Shown piece by piece: positions 46,167-55,463 of a DNA stretch of 64,000 nt (position 1 is its first letter; each line of letters begins with the position of its first letter). The stretch lies in assembly GCF_944324745.1 (NCBI RefSeq), contig NZ_CALUXO010000085.1:1-64000 (forward strand). The letters run 5' to 3'. A program made the translations under genes and the position numbers. The notes beneath the pieces are model-generated. The model did not search any database, had not been told where the DNA came from, and was given only the letters and a program-made list of their open reading frames with translations. The DNA is from an uncultured Thomasclavelia sp. GTDB taxonomy: Bacteria; Bacillota_I; Bacilli_A; Erysipelotrichales; Coprobacillaceae.

Positions 46167-47504
46167 ATGAGTGAATTTATTGATAAATTCATTGAAAAGG
46201 CCAAAGATGGTCATAATCGAATTGATAATGAATTATATTTTAAATATGATGTAAAAAAGGGATTACGAAATGAAGATGGAACAGGTGTTTTAGTTGCCTT
46301 AACTAAAATTGCTGATGTTGTTGGGTATAAATGGGAAAATGGCAACAAAGTAGATTGTCGTGGTGAATTGTTTTATCGGGGAATTGCGGTATCAGATATC
46401 ATTAACAAACGAGAGCCTCATCAAAGATTTTTGTTTGAAGAAACTTGTTTTTTAATTATATTTGGATACTTACCTAATAAAGAAGAATTGGCTAAATTTA
46501 AAGAAGAAATTTCTCAAAGATATGAATTACCACCACATTATCTCGAATCAAAAATATTAGGTTTTCCTTCCCAAAATTTAATGAATAAATTACAGCAGGA
46601 AGTTTTAATGCTCTATTCGTACGATGATGATCCTGATAATACGACTCCAGCGGAAACAATGTATAAAGGATTAAATCTAATAGCGAAGATTCCATCAATT
46701 GTCTGTTATGCTTATCGAAGCAAAGTGCATTATTTTGATAAACAGAGTCTCTATATTCATCAAATTAGACATGATTTGTCTATTGCTGAAAATATCTTAT
46801 ATTTATTACGTGACGATAAAAAGTTCACTCCAAAAGAAGCTGAAGTATTAGATATGTGTTTAGTGCTTCATGCTGATCATGGTGGTGGAAATAACTCAAC
46901 ATTTACTAATGTAGTTATCAGTTCAACTGGAACCGATATTTATTCAAGTTTTGCAGGAGCGATTGGCTCATTAAAAGGGCCACGACACGGTGGTGCTAAT
47001 CTAGCGGTAATGAATCAGATGTCTCTAGTCATTGATGAAATTGGTTTAGATGCTAGTGATGAACAGATTGACATGATTATTGAAAGAATTTTAAATAAGG
47101 ATTTTAATGATCAAAGTGGTTTAATTTATGGAATTGGTCATGCTGTCTATACTATTAGTGATCCACGTTGTGAAATTTTACGTAAACAATGTCAAGAATT
47201 AGCGATTGAAAAGGGAAGAACTGCCGAATTTGAATTCTATCATCGTTTTGAAAAAGCAGCAATTAAAGCAATTGAAACACATAAAAAGATTCATGTATGT
47301 GCTAATGTCGATTTTTATAGTGGATTAATTTATGATATGTTATCAATTCCAAGAGAGTTATATACCTTAATGTTTGTTGTTGGTAGAACAGTAGGATGGC
47401 TGGCTCATAATATTGAAAATAAATTATATGCTGATAAGATTATTCGTCCGGCAGCTAAATATGTTGGCGAAACTTATGAGTATGTTCCAATTAATAAGCG
47501 TTAA
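46167..47504 (+). CDS. gltA: Citrate synthase
   Basis: 445 residues from ATG 46167 (TAGGAGGTG 6 bases upstream). Joins acetyl-CoA and oxaloacetate to citrate. Active-site motifs: CLVLHADHGGGNNSTF (first His, ~232-247), LKGPRHGGANLAV (~272) and GIGHAVYTISDPR (second His and the Asp/Arg, ~317-329). Long N-terminal part as in clostridial-type synthases. No other citric-acid-cycle gene is nearby, so citrate probably serves glutamate or lipid precursor synthesis. A tandem palindrome in its promoter suggests specific regulation. Confidence 0.9.
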   Translation: MSEFIDKFIEKAKDGHNRIDNELYFKYDVKKGLRNEDGTGVLVALTKIADVVGYKWENGNKVDCRGELFYRGIAVSDIINKREPHQRFLFEETCFLIIFGYLPNKEELAKFKEEISQRYELPPHYLESKILGFPSQNLMNKLQQEVLMLYSYDDDPDNTTPAETMYKGLNLIAKIPSIVCYAYRSKVHYFDKQSLYIHQIRHDLSIAENILYLLRDDKKFTPKEAEVLDMCLVLHADHGGGNNSTFTNVVISSTGTDIYSSFAGAIGSLKGPRHGGANLAVMNQMSLVIDEIGLDASDEQIDMIIERILNKDFNDQSGLIYGIGHAVYTISDPRCEILRKQCQELAIEKGRTAEFEFYHRFEKAAIKAIETHKKIHVCANVDFYSGLIYDMLSIPRELYTLMFVVGRTVGWLAHNIENKLYADKIIRPAAKYVGETYEYVPINKR

Positions 47505-47530
47505 AAAAAGAAGCGAGCGCTTCTTTTTTT
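47503..47530. terminator. Bidirectional terminator between citrate synthase and ilvE
   Basis: AAAAAAAGAAGC-GAGC-GCTTCTTTTTTT between convergent genes. Confidence 0.9.
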
Positions 47531-47542
47531 ATTTAATCTATT

Positions 47543-48607
47543 TTATTTAATGTGACGAACCCAACCGTATTTATCTTCTAAACGACCCCATTGAATTCCT
47601 GTTAATGTGTCGTATAATTTTTGAGTTAAATCACCAGTTTTAAAATCATTAATTACTACTTCTTCACCTTTATAATAAAGTTGTCCAACAGGAGAAATTA
47701 CTGCAGCTGTACCAGTACCAAATGCTTCAGTTAATGTACCTTTACGACCAGCTTCCATCAATTCATCAATACTTAATTCACGTTCTTCAACTGTATATCC
47801 CCAATCTTTTAAGATATGAATGATAGAATCACGAGTAACACCAGGTAATACTGATCCTTCAAGAGGTGCCGTAACAACTTTTCCATCAATTACGAACATA
47901 ACGTTCATAGTACCAACTTCTTCAACATATTTACGATGAACACCATCTAACCAAAGAACTTGAGTATATCCATGAGATTCAGCTTTAACTTGAGCAGCAA
48001 TACTTGCAGCGTAGTTACCACCACATTTAGTAAATCCAGTACCACCTTTTACTGCACGTACATATTCATCTTCAACCCAAATCTTAACTGGATTAACACC
48101 TTCAGGATAATAATTTCCTACTGGTGATAAAATAATTACAAATGTATATGTTTTTGCAGGATGAACTCCAACACCTGCTTCACTGGCAAACATAAATGGA
48201 CGAATATATAATGAAGTATCTTTTGCAGTAGGAATCCAATCTTGTTCATATTTAACGATTGCTTCAACTGCTTCAACAAACATGTCTTCTGGTAATTCAG
48301 CCATACAAATACGTTTGTTTGAGTTGATCATTCTTCGTGCATTCATTTCTGGTCTAAATAGTGTAATATTACCATCAGGATCACGATATGCTTTTAACCC
48401 TTCAAATGTTTCTTGTGCATAGTGTAAAACCATTGTTGCAGGATCCATTGGAATAGGTGCATAAGGGACGATACGAGCATCATGCCATCCAACTCCTTCA
48501 GTATAATCCATCATAAACATATGATCGGTAAAATAGTTACCAAACCCTAGAGCATTTTGATCTGGTTTTTCTTTTAGAGTTTTTGCTCTTTCAATTTTAA
48601 TTTCCAT
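47543..48607 (-). CDS. ilvE: Branched-chain amino acid aminotransferase
   Basis: 354 residues, class IV PLP aminotransferase that interconverts Leu, Ile, Val and their 2-oxo acids. QETFEGLKAYRDPDG (~65), the PLP lysine region GGTGFTKCGGNYAAS (~190) and EAFGTGTAAVISPV (~300) are typical of the ~350-residue IlvE/BCAT group. SD AAGGGGGTT. Codon use is less AT-biased than in its neighbours, as for a well-expressed gene. No leader peptide or T-box was recognised upstream. Confidence 0.92.
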   Translation of the reverse strand: MEIKIERAKTLKEKPDQNALGFGNYFTDHMFMMDYTEGVGWHDARIVPYAPIPMDPATMVLHYAQETFEGLKAYRDPDGNITLFRPEMNARRMINSNKRICMAELPEDMFVEAVEAIVKYEQDWIPTAKDTSLYIRPFMFASEAGVGVHPAKTYTFVIILSPVGNYYPEGVNPVKIWVEDEYVRAVKGGTGFTKCGGNYAASIAAQVKAESHGYTQVLWLDGVHRKYVEEVGTMNVMFVIDGKVVTAPLEGSVLPGVTRDSIIHILKDWGYTVEERELSIDELMEAGRKGTLTEAFGTGTAAVISPVGQLYYKGEEVVINDFKTGDLTQKLYDTLTGIQWGRLEDKYGWVRHIK

Positions 48608-48795
48608 TATCTAATAACCCCCTTAGTTTATTCTAAGTATACTCTTATTTCCAATAGGTGACAAGATAGAATTTTGATAAATATGGTGCAAAACAATTAA
48701 AATAATGCAAAATAAAAATTTTTTATAGAAATAATTATCTTTATGTTGTCATTAGTAATAAAATTTTTTAAAATTGTAAAAAAGGAGTCTGATTT

Positions 48796-49233
48796 ATGCT
48801 AAAAATATTAATTTGTTGTGGAGGCGGGTTTTCATCTAGTTATGTGACGGAAAGAATGAAAAAAGAGGTTATTGAAAAAAATTTACAAGATCAGGTAATG
48901 GTTGAATTTTATCCATTTGCAATCATCGATGAAATCAAAGATAACTTTGATATAATAATGTGCTGTCCACATTTAAAAATCTATGTTGAACAATATCTTA
49001 AAACCGCTGATATCCATATACCAATCTATTTGTTGCCACCTAAAATGTATGGATTAATGAGATTAGAAGAGATAATCTGCGATGGTCAAGATATTATAAA
49101 TTTATATCAACTTAATCCAGCTAACCCAGTTTGTTTTCCTGGTGAAGAAAATCTCTTACGTATTAAACGAAGCCTAGCTTATCGTCATCATTACCATATT
49201 ACTGGTAAAATCATTGAGCCTAAATTAAAATGA
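48796..49233 (+). CDS. Orphan PTS EIIB (lactose/cellobiose type) protein
   Basis: 145 residues. The N-terminus ILICCGGGFSSSYVTERM (residues 3-20) is the phosphocysteine loop of EIIB of the Lac/cellobiose family, with Cys at 7/8. DIIMCCPHLKIYVE follows. The C-terminal ~45 residues extend past the usual ~100-residue domain and contain several His and Arg. No EIIA or EIIC gene is adjacent, so it may pair with distant subunits or be regulatory. SD AAAGGAG. Confidence 0.75.
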   Translation: MLKILICCGGGFSSSYVTERMKKEVIEKNLQDQVMVEFYPFAIIDEIKDNFDIIMCCPHLKIYVEQYLKTADIHIPIYLLPPKMYGLMRLEEIICDGQDIINLYQLNPANPVCFPGEENLLRIKRSLAYRHHYHITGKIIEPKLK

Positions 49234-49275
49234 ACCTCCATTATTTGAATAGCCAAATAATGGGGTTCACTTTTA
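49232..49275. terminator. Terminator between EIIB and nicotinamidase genes
   Basis: GAACC-T-CCATTATTTG / CAAATAATGG-GGTTC around an AATAGC-type loop, then ACTTTT. Between convergent genes. Confidence 0.8.
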
Positions 49276-49809
49276 AAAAGGCTCTTTTTCATTTATTATT
49301 TCCATTTGTAAGTTTTTCATAATATCAATAGCTTTTTGTTGTAACGACAAATCATTACTAGCTATTCCTTTAAAATCAATGATGATCTTGGCTTCTGGTA
49401 GAGCAGCTTTAATAATGATAGCATTTGATATGACACAAATATTAGAAACTACGCCAGTAATAGTTATTTCTTGATAATCTTTATCTTGTAAATAATTACC
49501 TAAGGCTAAAGAGCCAAAAGTTTCTTTTTTGATTTGATAATCATTTTTAGCCAAATCCTTTATTTTACCATATAACATCCAGCCCTCACTGTTTTCAATG
49601 CAATGAGTTATTGGTAAATTTTTACCTTCTTGACTATTTAAGTAATCAGTTTGGTGGGTATCAAGAGTAAAAATTACATCATCATTATTTTGATGATATT
49701 TTTCAATCAGATCAGCTAAATAATCTTCAATTGATAAAGCATCTTTAAATCCTAAACTTCCAGATACAAAATCATTTTGATAATCAACAACTACTAATAA
49801 TTTTTTCAT
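49273..49809 (-). CDS. pncA: Nicotinamidase / isochorismatase-family hydrolase
   Basis: 178 residues from ATG 49809 (AGGAGGTTAAA at 8 bases; the TTG at 49836 is rejected). VVDYQNDFVSGSLG holds the catalytic Asp (~8), TLDTHQTDYLNSQEGKNLP the metal region (~50-68), KETFGSL the catalytic Lys (~100), and GVVSNICVISNA the nucleophile Cys (~129). The D-K-C triad and length fit PncA, which converts nicotinamide to nicotinate for NAD salvage. Confidence 0.8.
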   Translation of the reverse strand: MKKLLVVVDYQNDFVSGSLGFKDALSIEDYLADLIEKYHQNNDDVIFTLDTHQTDYLNSQEGKNLPITHCIENSEGWMLYGKIKDLAKNDYQIKKETFGSLALGNYLQDKDYQEITITGVVSNICVISNAIIIKAALPEAKIIIDFKGIASNDLSLQQKAIDIMKNLQMEIINEKEPF

Positions 49810-49967
49810 TTTAACCTCCTTAATTAATTTTAACATCCTAATATTTTAATGTAAATCTAAATAAGTTTAGAAATATGATGAAATGTCTGTCGTCAAAACT
49901 TAACTTTATTGATTTTAAGCTTTTTTAATAATATAATAAATATCAAAAGATAGAAAGGAAATTTATC

Positions 49968-50609
49968 ATGGATAAGAACTTACAAAGTATTATTAAGATC
50001 AAACAAGATGAGATGATCAAAGCATTTGAACGTCACAATATGCAATTAACATTTGTCGATAATCTTGAACAATTGCATAATTATCTTGAAAGATATTTAT
50101 GTAATCAAAAGACAGTCACTTTAGGTGGTTCTATGACATTGTTTGATACCGGGGTAATCGATCAGATTCACCAAAGTGATGTTGTTCTTTATGATCGTTA
50201 TCAAGAAGGGCTAACTAGAGATCAAATGCAGGAGATATTTAGAAAAGCCTTTACCAGTGATTTATTTATTACTAGTACTAATGCTTTAACGACTGATGGA
50301 TGTTTATATAATATTGATGGAAATGGAAATCGTGTAGCTGCAATGATTTATGGACCAAAAGAAGTAATCGTAATTGCGGGTAAAAATAAGGTATTTGAAA
50401 ATGAAGCTGAAGCTATTAATCATATTAGAAAAGTTAGCGCTCCAGCTAATGCAGTCAGACTGAATAAGAAGACACCATGCACCAAAAAAGGAGAATGCAT
50501 GGATTGTTTGTCACCTGATAGAATCTGTAGCAGTTATGTAAAACTTGGATATCAAGGAAATGTCGGAAGAATCAAGATCGTAATTGTTGATCAGGATTTA
50601 GGATATTAA
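49968..50609 (+). CDS. LUD-domain (LutC/YkgG-type) protein
   Basis: 213 residues. LUD domain motifs: TVTLGGSMTLFDTGVIDQI (~45-63), SDLFITSTNALTTDGCLYNIDG (with NALTxDG, ~95-114), VIVIAGKNKVF (~128) and the C-terminal APANAVRL with cysteines (CTKKGECMDC), a possible metal or Fe-S site. Relatives take part in lactate oxidation (LutC), but no LutA/LutB is adjacent. SD AAAGGAAATT. MalQ follows after one base. Confidence 0.8.
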   Translation: MDKNLQSIIKIKQDEMIKAFERHNMQLTFVDNLEQLHNYLERYLCNQKTVTLGGSMTLFDTGVIDQIHQSDVVLYDRYQEGLTRDQMQEIFRKAFTSDLFITSTNALTTDGCLYNIDGNGNRVAAMIYGPKEVIVIAGKNKVFENEAEAINHIRKVSAPANAVRLNKKTPCTKKGECMDCLSPDRICSSYVKLGYQGNVGRIKIVIVDQDLGY

Positions 50610-50610
50610 G

Positions 50611-52023
50611 ATGAATACAGGTATTTTATTTCCCTTATCTAGTTTTCCATCTAATCATGGAGTAGGGGATTTAGGTCAAACTACATATAATATTATAGAT
50701 TCTTTGGTTTCTAGTGGTGCAAATTATTTACAAATACTGCCATTTCATCCATCGACTCAAGCTAATTCGCCATATCGGGCTGTTAGTACTTACGCTGGTG
50801 ATGAGATATACATTAATTTAGATTTTTTAGTTTCCAATGGGCTATTGGAATCAGTACCGAAGTTTCATCAAGAAAGTAAAAAAGTACCCTATGATGAAGT
50901 ACGGAAATTTAAACGAGAATATTTGAAAAAAGCTTATCGTAATTTTAAACCAGATAGCAATTATCATCAATTTTTAAAAGAATGTTCATGGGTATTTGAT
51001 TATGCTATTTTTTCGACATTTGCCTACATAAATGATACTTATGATTGGGCAAGCTGGCCAGAAGAATATAAAAATTACCCTCAAAGTCATCGAGTGAATT
51101 TGACTAAATATACTGATCAAATCGGTTATTATCAATTTGTCCAATTTATTTTTTATCAACAATGGTTCAAGCTAAAAGCTTATGCTAATGAAAAGGGCAT
51201 TAAAATCATTGGAGATATGCCTTTTTATGTTGACCATGGCTCAGTTGAAGTCTGGCTAGATAATAAATCCTTTTTATTAGATGAAGAAGGCTATCCAACC
51301 AGTATTGCGGGAGTACCACCTGATTATTTTAGCCCTACTGGTCAATACTGGGGCAATCCTTTATATGATTGGGATTATATGGAAACCCATCAATTTAGAT
51401 TCTGGATTGAACGAATTGGTTGGGCAAGTAAAATATTTGATATTACTAGAATCGACCATTTTAGGGCTTTTGACTCTTATTGGAAAATCCCGGCAACAGC
51501 TGAAACTGCCATTGAAGGTCACTGGTGTTATGCACCTGGTTATGCCTTGTTTGATACGATTTATGACTCATTAGGACAAATAGAATTAGTTGCTGAAGAT
51601 CTCGGTTATCTTCGTCCTGAAGTTATCGAATTAAAAGATCATTATCATCTAAAGGGGATGAAAGTTTTCCAATTTATGCTTGATGATGGTTATGATGATT
51701 TAGATAATTCATATTTTTATTCAGGAACTCATGATAATGAAACTATTTTGGGTTGGGTTAAAGGTTTAAATGAAGAAAATTATACTAAACTTTTAGAAAT
51801 AGTTGGTGATAGCTTACCAGCTAATCGAGCTGTTTTAAAATATTGTCTGCATTCAACGGCTAGTGATGTCATTATTCCAATTTGGGATTTATTAGAAGTT
51901 GATAATGACGAAAGATTCAATATACCAGGTACTGTTAACGATACAAATTGGGCTTATCGTGTAAGTGATATTGAACTCGTAAATAAAGGTTTGGCTTTAT
52001 TTACGGAATTAAAAAACAAATAA
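50611..52023 (+). CDS. malQ: 4-alpha-glucanotransferase
   Basis: 470 residues, GH77 amylomaltase that transfers malto-oligosaccharide units. Motifs: ILFPLSSFPSNHGVGDLG (N-terminus), IIGDMPFYVDHGSVEVW (~205), ITRIDHFRAFDSYW (catalytic Asp nucleophile, ~286), LVAEDLGYL (acid/base Glu, ~327) and YSGTHDNETILGW (~370). All catalytic residues are intact. The start lies one base after the LUD gene stop, so translation is coupled. No phosphorylase or glycogen genes are nearby. Confidence 0.92.
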   Translation: MNTGILFPLSSFPSNHGVGDLGQTTYNIIDSLVSSGANYLQILPFHPSTQANSPYRAVSTYAGDEIYINLDFLVSNGLLESVPKFHQESKKVPYDEVRKFKREYLKKAYRNFKPDSNYHQFLKECSWVFDYAIFSTFAYINDTYDWASWPEEYKNYPQSHRVNLTKYTDQIGYYQFVQFIFYQQWFKLKAYANEKGIKIIGDMPFYVDHGSVEVWLDNKSFLLDEEGYPTSIAGVPPDYFSPTGQYWGNPLYDWDYMETHQFRFWIERIGWASKIFDITRIDHFRAFDSYWKIPATAETAIEGHWCYAPGYALFDTIYDSLGQIELVAEDLGYLRPEVIELKDHYHLKGMKVFQFMLDDGYDDLDNSYFYSGTHDNETILGWVKGLNEENYTKLLEIVGDSLPANRAVLKYCLHSTASDVIIPIWDLLEVDNDERFNIPGTVNDTNWAYRVSDIELVNKGLALFTELKNK

Positions 52024-52036
52024 GGAGGTTTAGAAA

Positions 52037-52540
52037 ATGAGTTATCAAAAAATTGATCTTAGTGAAATAAAAATTAATCCATTTGAAATGATTGGTAAAG
52101 ATTGGTTATTGATATCAGCAAAAAATGGTGATCAGGTTAATACGATGACTGCTTCATGGGGTGGCGTTGGTGTTATTTGGAACAAAAATGTGGTTACAGT
52201 TTACATCAGACCTCAAAGATATACCCGTGAATTTATTGATAATTCTGATTATTTCACTATTACCTGTTTTAAAGGATATAAAAAAGAGCTGGGTCTTTTA
52301 GGATCAAAATCAGGCCGTGATGGGGATAAAATTGCTGAGGCTGGTTTTGAAGTAGAATATGTTGCTGATCAGCCAACTTTTAAACAAGGTACGATGTGTT
52401 TTATTTGTAAAAAATTATATCGTGGAAAGATTGAACCTGATGCATTTATCGATTCAAAGCTTGATAAGCAGAATTACCCACAACATGACTATCATTATTT
52501 ATATATTGGTGAGATTGTTGAAGCATATCAAAACACATAA
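52037..52540 (+). CDS. Flavin reductase-like FMN-binding protein
   Basis: 167 residues, flavin reductase-like (FMN-binding split barrel) domain: GKDWLLISAKNGDQVNTMTASWGG (~20) and RPQRYTREFIDNSDYFTI (~53-70), with C-terminal cysteines at ~123. Such proteins bind FMN and may act as small oxidoreductases. AAGGAGG 7 bases upstream. It follows malQ by 13 bases on the same strand. A terminator follows. Confidence 0.8.
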   Translation: MSYQKIDLSEIKINPFEMIGKDWLLISAKNGDQVNTMTASWGGVGVIWNKNVVTVYIRPQRYTREFIDNSDYFTITCFKGYKKELGLLGSKSGRDGDKIAEAGFEVEYVADQPTFKQGTMCFICKKLYRGKIEPDAFIDSKLDKQNYPQHDYHYLYIGEIVEAYQNT

Positions 52541-52556
52541 GATTAATAGTAAATTT

Positions 52557-52592
52557 AAACTCCTTTAGTATTATTAACTAGAGGAGTTTTTA
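52557..52592 (+). terminator. Terminator after the flavin reductase-like gene
   Basis: AAACTCCT / AGGAGTTT with a nested AGT/ACT pair, then TTTACTT. Confidence 0.75.
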
Positions 52593-52599
52593 CTTAAAT

Positions 52600-52634
52600 A
52601 AAAAAACGAAGAGATTAAAAGAATCACTCCGTTT
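52600..52634 (-). terminator. Terminator of the panT-coaBC-coaX operon
   Basis: Minus strand: AAACG and GATT pair with AATC and CGTTT across CTTTT, then TTTTATTT. It lies 18 bases after the coaX stop. Confidence 0.65.
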
Positions 52635-52652
52635 ATAAAACTTGAATAACAA

Positions 52653-53441
52653 TTACTTTTGATTTTTTATTTGACTTTGTTTATATTTATCATAAATAAT
52701 TTTCAAACCTTTAAAAGTTAGATCTGGATCATAAACATCAATTAAATCAGTTTCATTAAAGATAATTCGACCTAAACCACCAGTAGAAATAACTTTTAAA
52801 TTATCACCATATTCATCTTTTAAAGCACAGATAATGTTTTCAGTTAATCCAATATAACCATAAACAATACCAGCCTGCATACTTGTAACTGTATTTTTAC
52901 CAATAATACTTTTTGGTTTTTTTATTTCAATTTCCGGTAATTTGGCAGCTTGACTAGATAAAGCATTAATACTAATACCAATTCCAGGGGCAGTGGCTCC
53001 CCCAATAAAATCACCTTGATCATTAATGATATCAAAAGTAGTTGCAGTTCCAAAATCAATGACTAAACAAGGGCCACCATGAATATAATAAGCCCCAGCA
53101 GCATCAACAAGACGATCGGCTCCTAGTTCTTTAGGATTATCAATTTTGATTCTAATTCCAGTCTTAATTCCTGGTCCGACAATAATTGGTTCTTTGTGAA
53201 AATATTTTTTGATTGAATTATTAAAAGAGTACATAATTTTAGGAACTACTGATGCAATGATAACATCTTCTATTTGTTCTAATTGAATATTAGAAGCGTT
53301 TAAAAAGCTTAATAACATAAAGCCATATTCATCGGAAGTTCGTTCTGTTTTGGTAGTTAAACGATAGTTACCAACTATTTGATTATCATCACAAAGTCCC
53401 ATAGTAATGTTGGTATTACCGATATCAATTACTACTAGCAT
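52653..53441 (-). CDS. coaX: Type III pantothenate kinase
   Basis: 262 residues. First step of CoA synthesis, phosphorylating pantothenate with ATP. ASKHA-type motifs: VIDIGNTNITMGL (phosphate loop, 4-16), ADRLVDAAGAY (~104-114, catalytic Asp region), LVIDFGTATTFD (~124-135) and GGATAPGIGISINAL. The start overlaps the end of coaBC by 17 bases, with AGGAT inside coaBC as SD. Last gene of the pantothenate-to-CoA operon. Confidence 0.93.
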   Translation of the reverse strand: MLVVIDIGNTNITMGLCDDNQIVGNYRLTTKTERTSDEYGFMLLSFLNASNIQLEQIEDVIIASVVPKIMYSFNNSIKKYFHKEPIIVGPGIKTGIRIKIDNPKELGADRLVDAAGAYYIHGGPCLVIDFGTATTFDIINDQGDFIGGATAPGIGISINALSSQAAKLPEIEIKKPKSIIGKNTVTSMQAGIVYGYIGLTENIICALKDEYGDNLKVISTGGLGRIIFNETDLIDVYDPDLTFKGLKIIYDKYKQSQIKNQK

Positions 53442-54621
53442 TTTTATCCTCCTGTATTTTGATTAATTTTGTTAAGATGGTTTTAGCAACATCATCTTTA
53501 GACATCAATTCCAATTCTTCAATTTGGTCAGCACTTATCAAAGTAACTTTATTAGTATCCTTTTTAAAACCAGCACCTTGGTCAGTTAAATTATTGGCAA
53601 CTAGCAAGTCACAATTTTTCTTAATGAACTTTTCTTTAGCATGTTTGATCAATTCTTCAGTTTCCATTGCAAATCCACAAACTATCTGATGAGTTTTATT
53701 AGCTCCTAGAAAAGCTAAAATATCATCATTTTTAATCATTTCAATAACTAAAGATTCTTCTTTTTTCTTAATTTTATTTTCAGCAACTTCTTTAGCTCGA
53801 TAATCACCAACAGCTGCTGCTTTAATAATATAATCTTGTTTTTGATAATTTTCCTTAACTTTTTCAAACATATCATGAGCTGAAATAATATCAATTTTAT
53901 TAATTCCATAAGCTGCTTTTAAGTTTGTGGGACCACTAATAAGCGTAACTTTAGCTCCTAACAAGAAAGCCTGTTTTGCGATTGCATATCCCATTTTACC
54001 ACTAGAATGATTAGTAATAAATCTAACAGGATCGATGGCTTCTTGAGTTGGGCCAGCAGTTACTAAAACACGTTTGTTTTTCAGTGGTTTAGCGCTTAAA
54101 CAATATTCAATCATGGTAATAATATCATCCAAATCGGCTAATTTGCCACGCCCAAGATCTCCACAGGCTAGTAAACCGTAACCTGGTTCAACAAATTTGA
54201 TACCATAAGTTTTACAACGTTCAATATTGCGTTGCGTTGCGAGATTATCATACATATTAACATTCATTGCTGGAGCAATTAGTTTAGGACAGGTTGCAGC
54301 AATAAATGTCGATGTCAAAACATCATCACAAATTCCATTAGCAATTTTTCCAATAATATTTGCTGTTGCTGGTACCACTACAAATAAATCAGCCTGTTTT
54401 GCTAATTTAATATGTTTAATTTGATATCCTTCGTCATCAAAGTCATAAATTAAAACCGGCTTACTTACTAAAGCTCCAAGAGTTAGGGGGCTAATGAACT
54501 TAGTGGCATTTTCAGTCATAATGATTTCAACATTATAGTTCATTTTTTTTAATGTCCGCACGAGATCGCACGCCTTATAAGCAGCAATGCTGCCACTTAC
54601 TCCAACAATAATTGTTTTCAT
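53425..54621 (-). CDS. coaBC: Bifunctional CoaBC (phosphopantothenate-cysteine ligase / decarboxylase)
   Basis: 398 residues. N-terminal CoaC flavoprotein domain: GVSGSIAAYKACDLVR (7-22), PATANIIGKIANGICDDVL (catalytic Cys, ~90-108) and APAMNVNMYDN (PxMNxxMW-type motif, ~119). C-terminal CoaB: RVLVTAGPTQEAIDPVRFI (~185), NHSSGKMGYA and KAAAVGDYR (~290). It converts 4'-phosphopantothenate plus Cys to 4'-phosphopantetheine. It begins one base after panT and overlaps coaX. Confidence 0.95.
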   Translation of the reverse strand: MKTIIVGVSGSIAAYKACDLVRTLKKMNYNVEIIMTENATKFISPLTLGALVSKPVLIYDFDDEGYQIKHIKLAKQADLFVVVPATANIIGKIANGICDDVLTSTFIAATCPKLIAPAMNVNMYDNLATQRNIERCKTYGIKFVEPGYGLLACGDLGRGKLADLDDIITMIEYCLSAKPLKNKRVLVTAGPTQEAIDPVRFITNHSSGKMGYAIAKQAFLLGAKVTLISGPTNLKAAYGINKIDIISAHDMFEKVKENYQKQDYIIKAAAVGDYRAKEVAENKIKKKEESLVIEMIKNDDILAFLGANKTHQIVCGFAMETEELIKHAKEKFIKKNCDLLVANNLTDQGAGFKKDTNKVTLISADQIEELELMSKDDVAKTILTKLIKIQEDKNASSN

Positions 54622-54622
54622 T

Positions 54623-55231
54623 TTAATATCCTTTCTTAGTATATTTTAACAATGGCTGGCAGACAATAAAAGCAATAATCGTGCCAACAATTGCTTCGAT
54701 AATTCCATTTGTTGAAATAATACCAATTAAATATGTTAATAAAAGATTGAAATCTTGATTAATAGCTGTAGCATAGCTTTGACCAAAAATAAAATAGATA
54801 CCAGCTAAGACTAAAATAGTATTAACTAATGATCCGGCAATTCCAGCTAAAATAATTCCAATATTATCATTTAATTGGCCTTTTTGAAATTGTTCAAAAA
54901 TAATTCCAGCAATATAACCGATAAGTACTCGAGGAACGATGGCAATTAGGGCACTTAGTAAATTACCACTGATAAATGGTGAAAAAACAAATGAGGTAAT
55001 TGTTGGATTAATAGTATTATAAAAAAGACTTGATAATCCAAAAACTAGACCAATTAAAGCTCCACCTTTTTTTCCTAAGGTCACTCCGGCGATAATAACT
55101 GGAATGTGTAATGTTGTTGCACGCAATGGGCCAATAGGAATATAGCCTAAAAAGGGAATAAAGACTAATAACATTTCGATGGCAATAAACATCGCATACA
55201 AAACTAAATTCTTTATTTTTCTATTTTTCAT
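54623..55231 (-). CDS. panT: ECF transporter S component, probably for pantothenate
   Basis: 202 residues, about six membrane helices. ECF S-component pattern: basic N-terminus, LVLYAMFIAIEMLLVFIPFLGYIP and GPLRATTLHIPVIIAGVTLG (~30-50), which carry the small residues contacting the EcfT subunit. Substrate assignment rests on the operon: it is directly followed by coaBC and coaX, the first enzymes acting on pantothenate. The energising EcfA/EcfT genes are elsewhere. SD GGAGGT. The promoter carries a 16-base palindrome. Confidence 0.8.
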   Translation of the reverse strand: MKNRKIKNLVLYAMFIAIEMLLVFIPFLGYIPIGPLRATTLHIPVIIAGVTLGKKGGALIGLVFGLSSLFYNTINPTITSFVFSPFISGNLLSALIAIVPRVLIGYIAGIIFEQFQKGQLNDNIGIILAGIAGSLVNTILVLAGIYFIFGQSYATAINQDFNLLLTYLIGIISTNGIIEAIVGTIIAFIVCQPLLKYTKKGY

Positions 55232-55266
55232 GTAACCTCCACTACCGTTCGTTTAGATACGGTGTT

Positions 55267-55294
55267 AATATAGAATCTGTTCTATCTATGTCAA
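55267..55294 (-). promoter_or_regulatory. panT-coaBC-coaX promoter with a palindromic operator
   Basis: Minus strand: TTGACA (55294-55289), 16 bases, TATATT (55272-55267). The palindrome ATAGAA-TCTG-TTCTAT (55270-55285) fills the spacer and overlaps the -10. An ACCGT/ACGGT pair lies downstream in the leader. Confidence 0.6.
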
Positions 55295-55463
55295 ATAATT
55301 AGTGTCTTGTCACTATTAAGTCTCTAGATAAGAACAAAGATATTATATTACTATTTACTAAAGAATTCAATTAAATAACCAGCTATATCAGTAAATATCT
55401 AGTTAAATTAAATTGCCTCTAACTCATAGTTGGTGTTAAAATAAAAGCAGGAGGTTTGATAAA

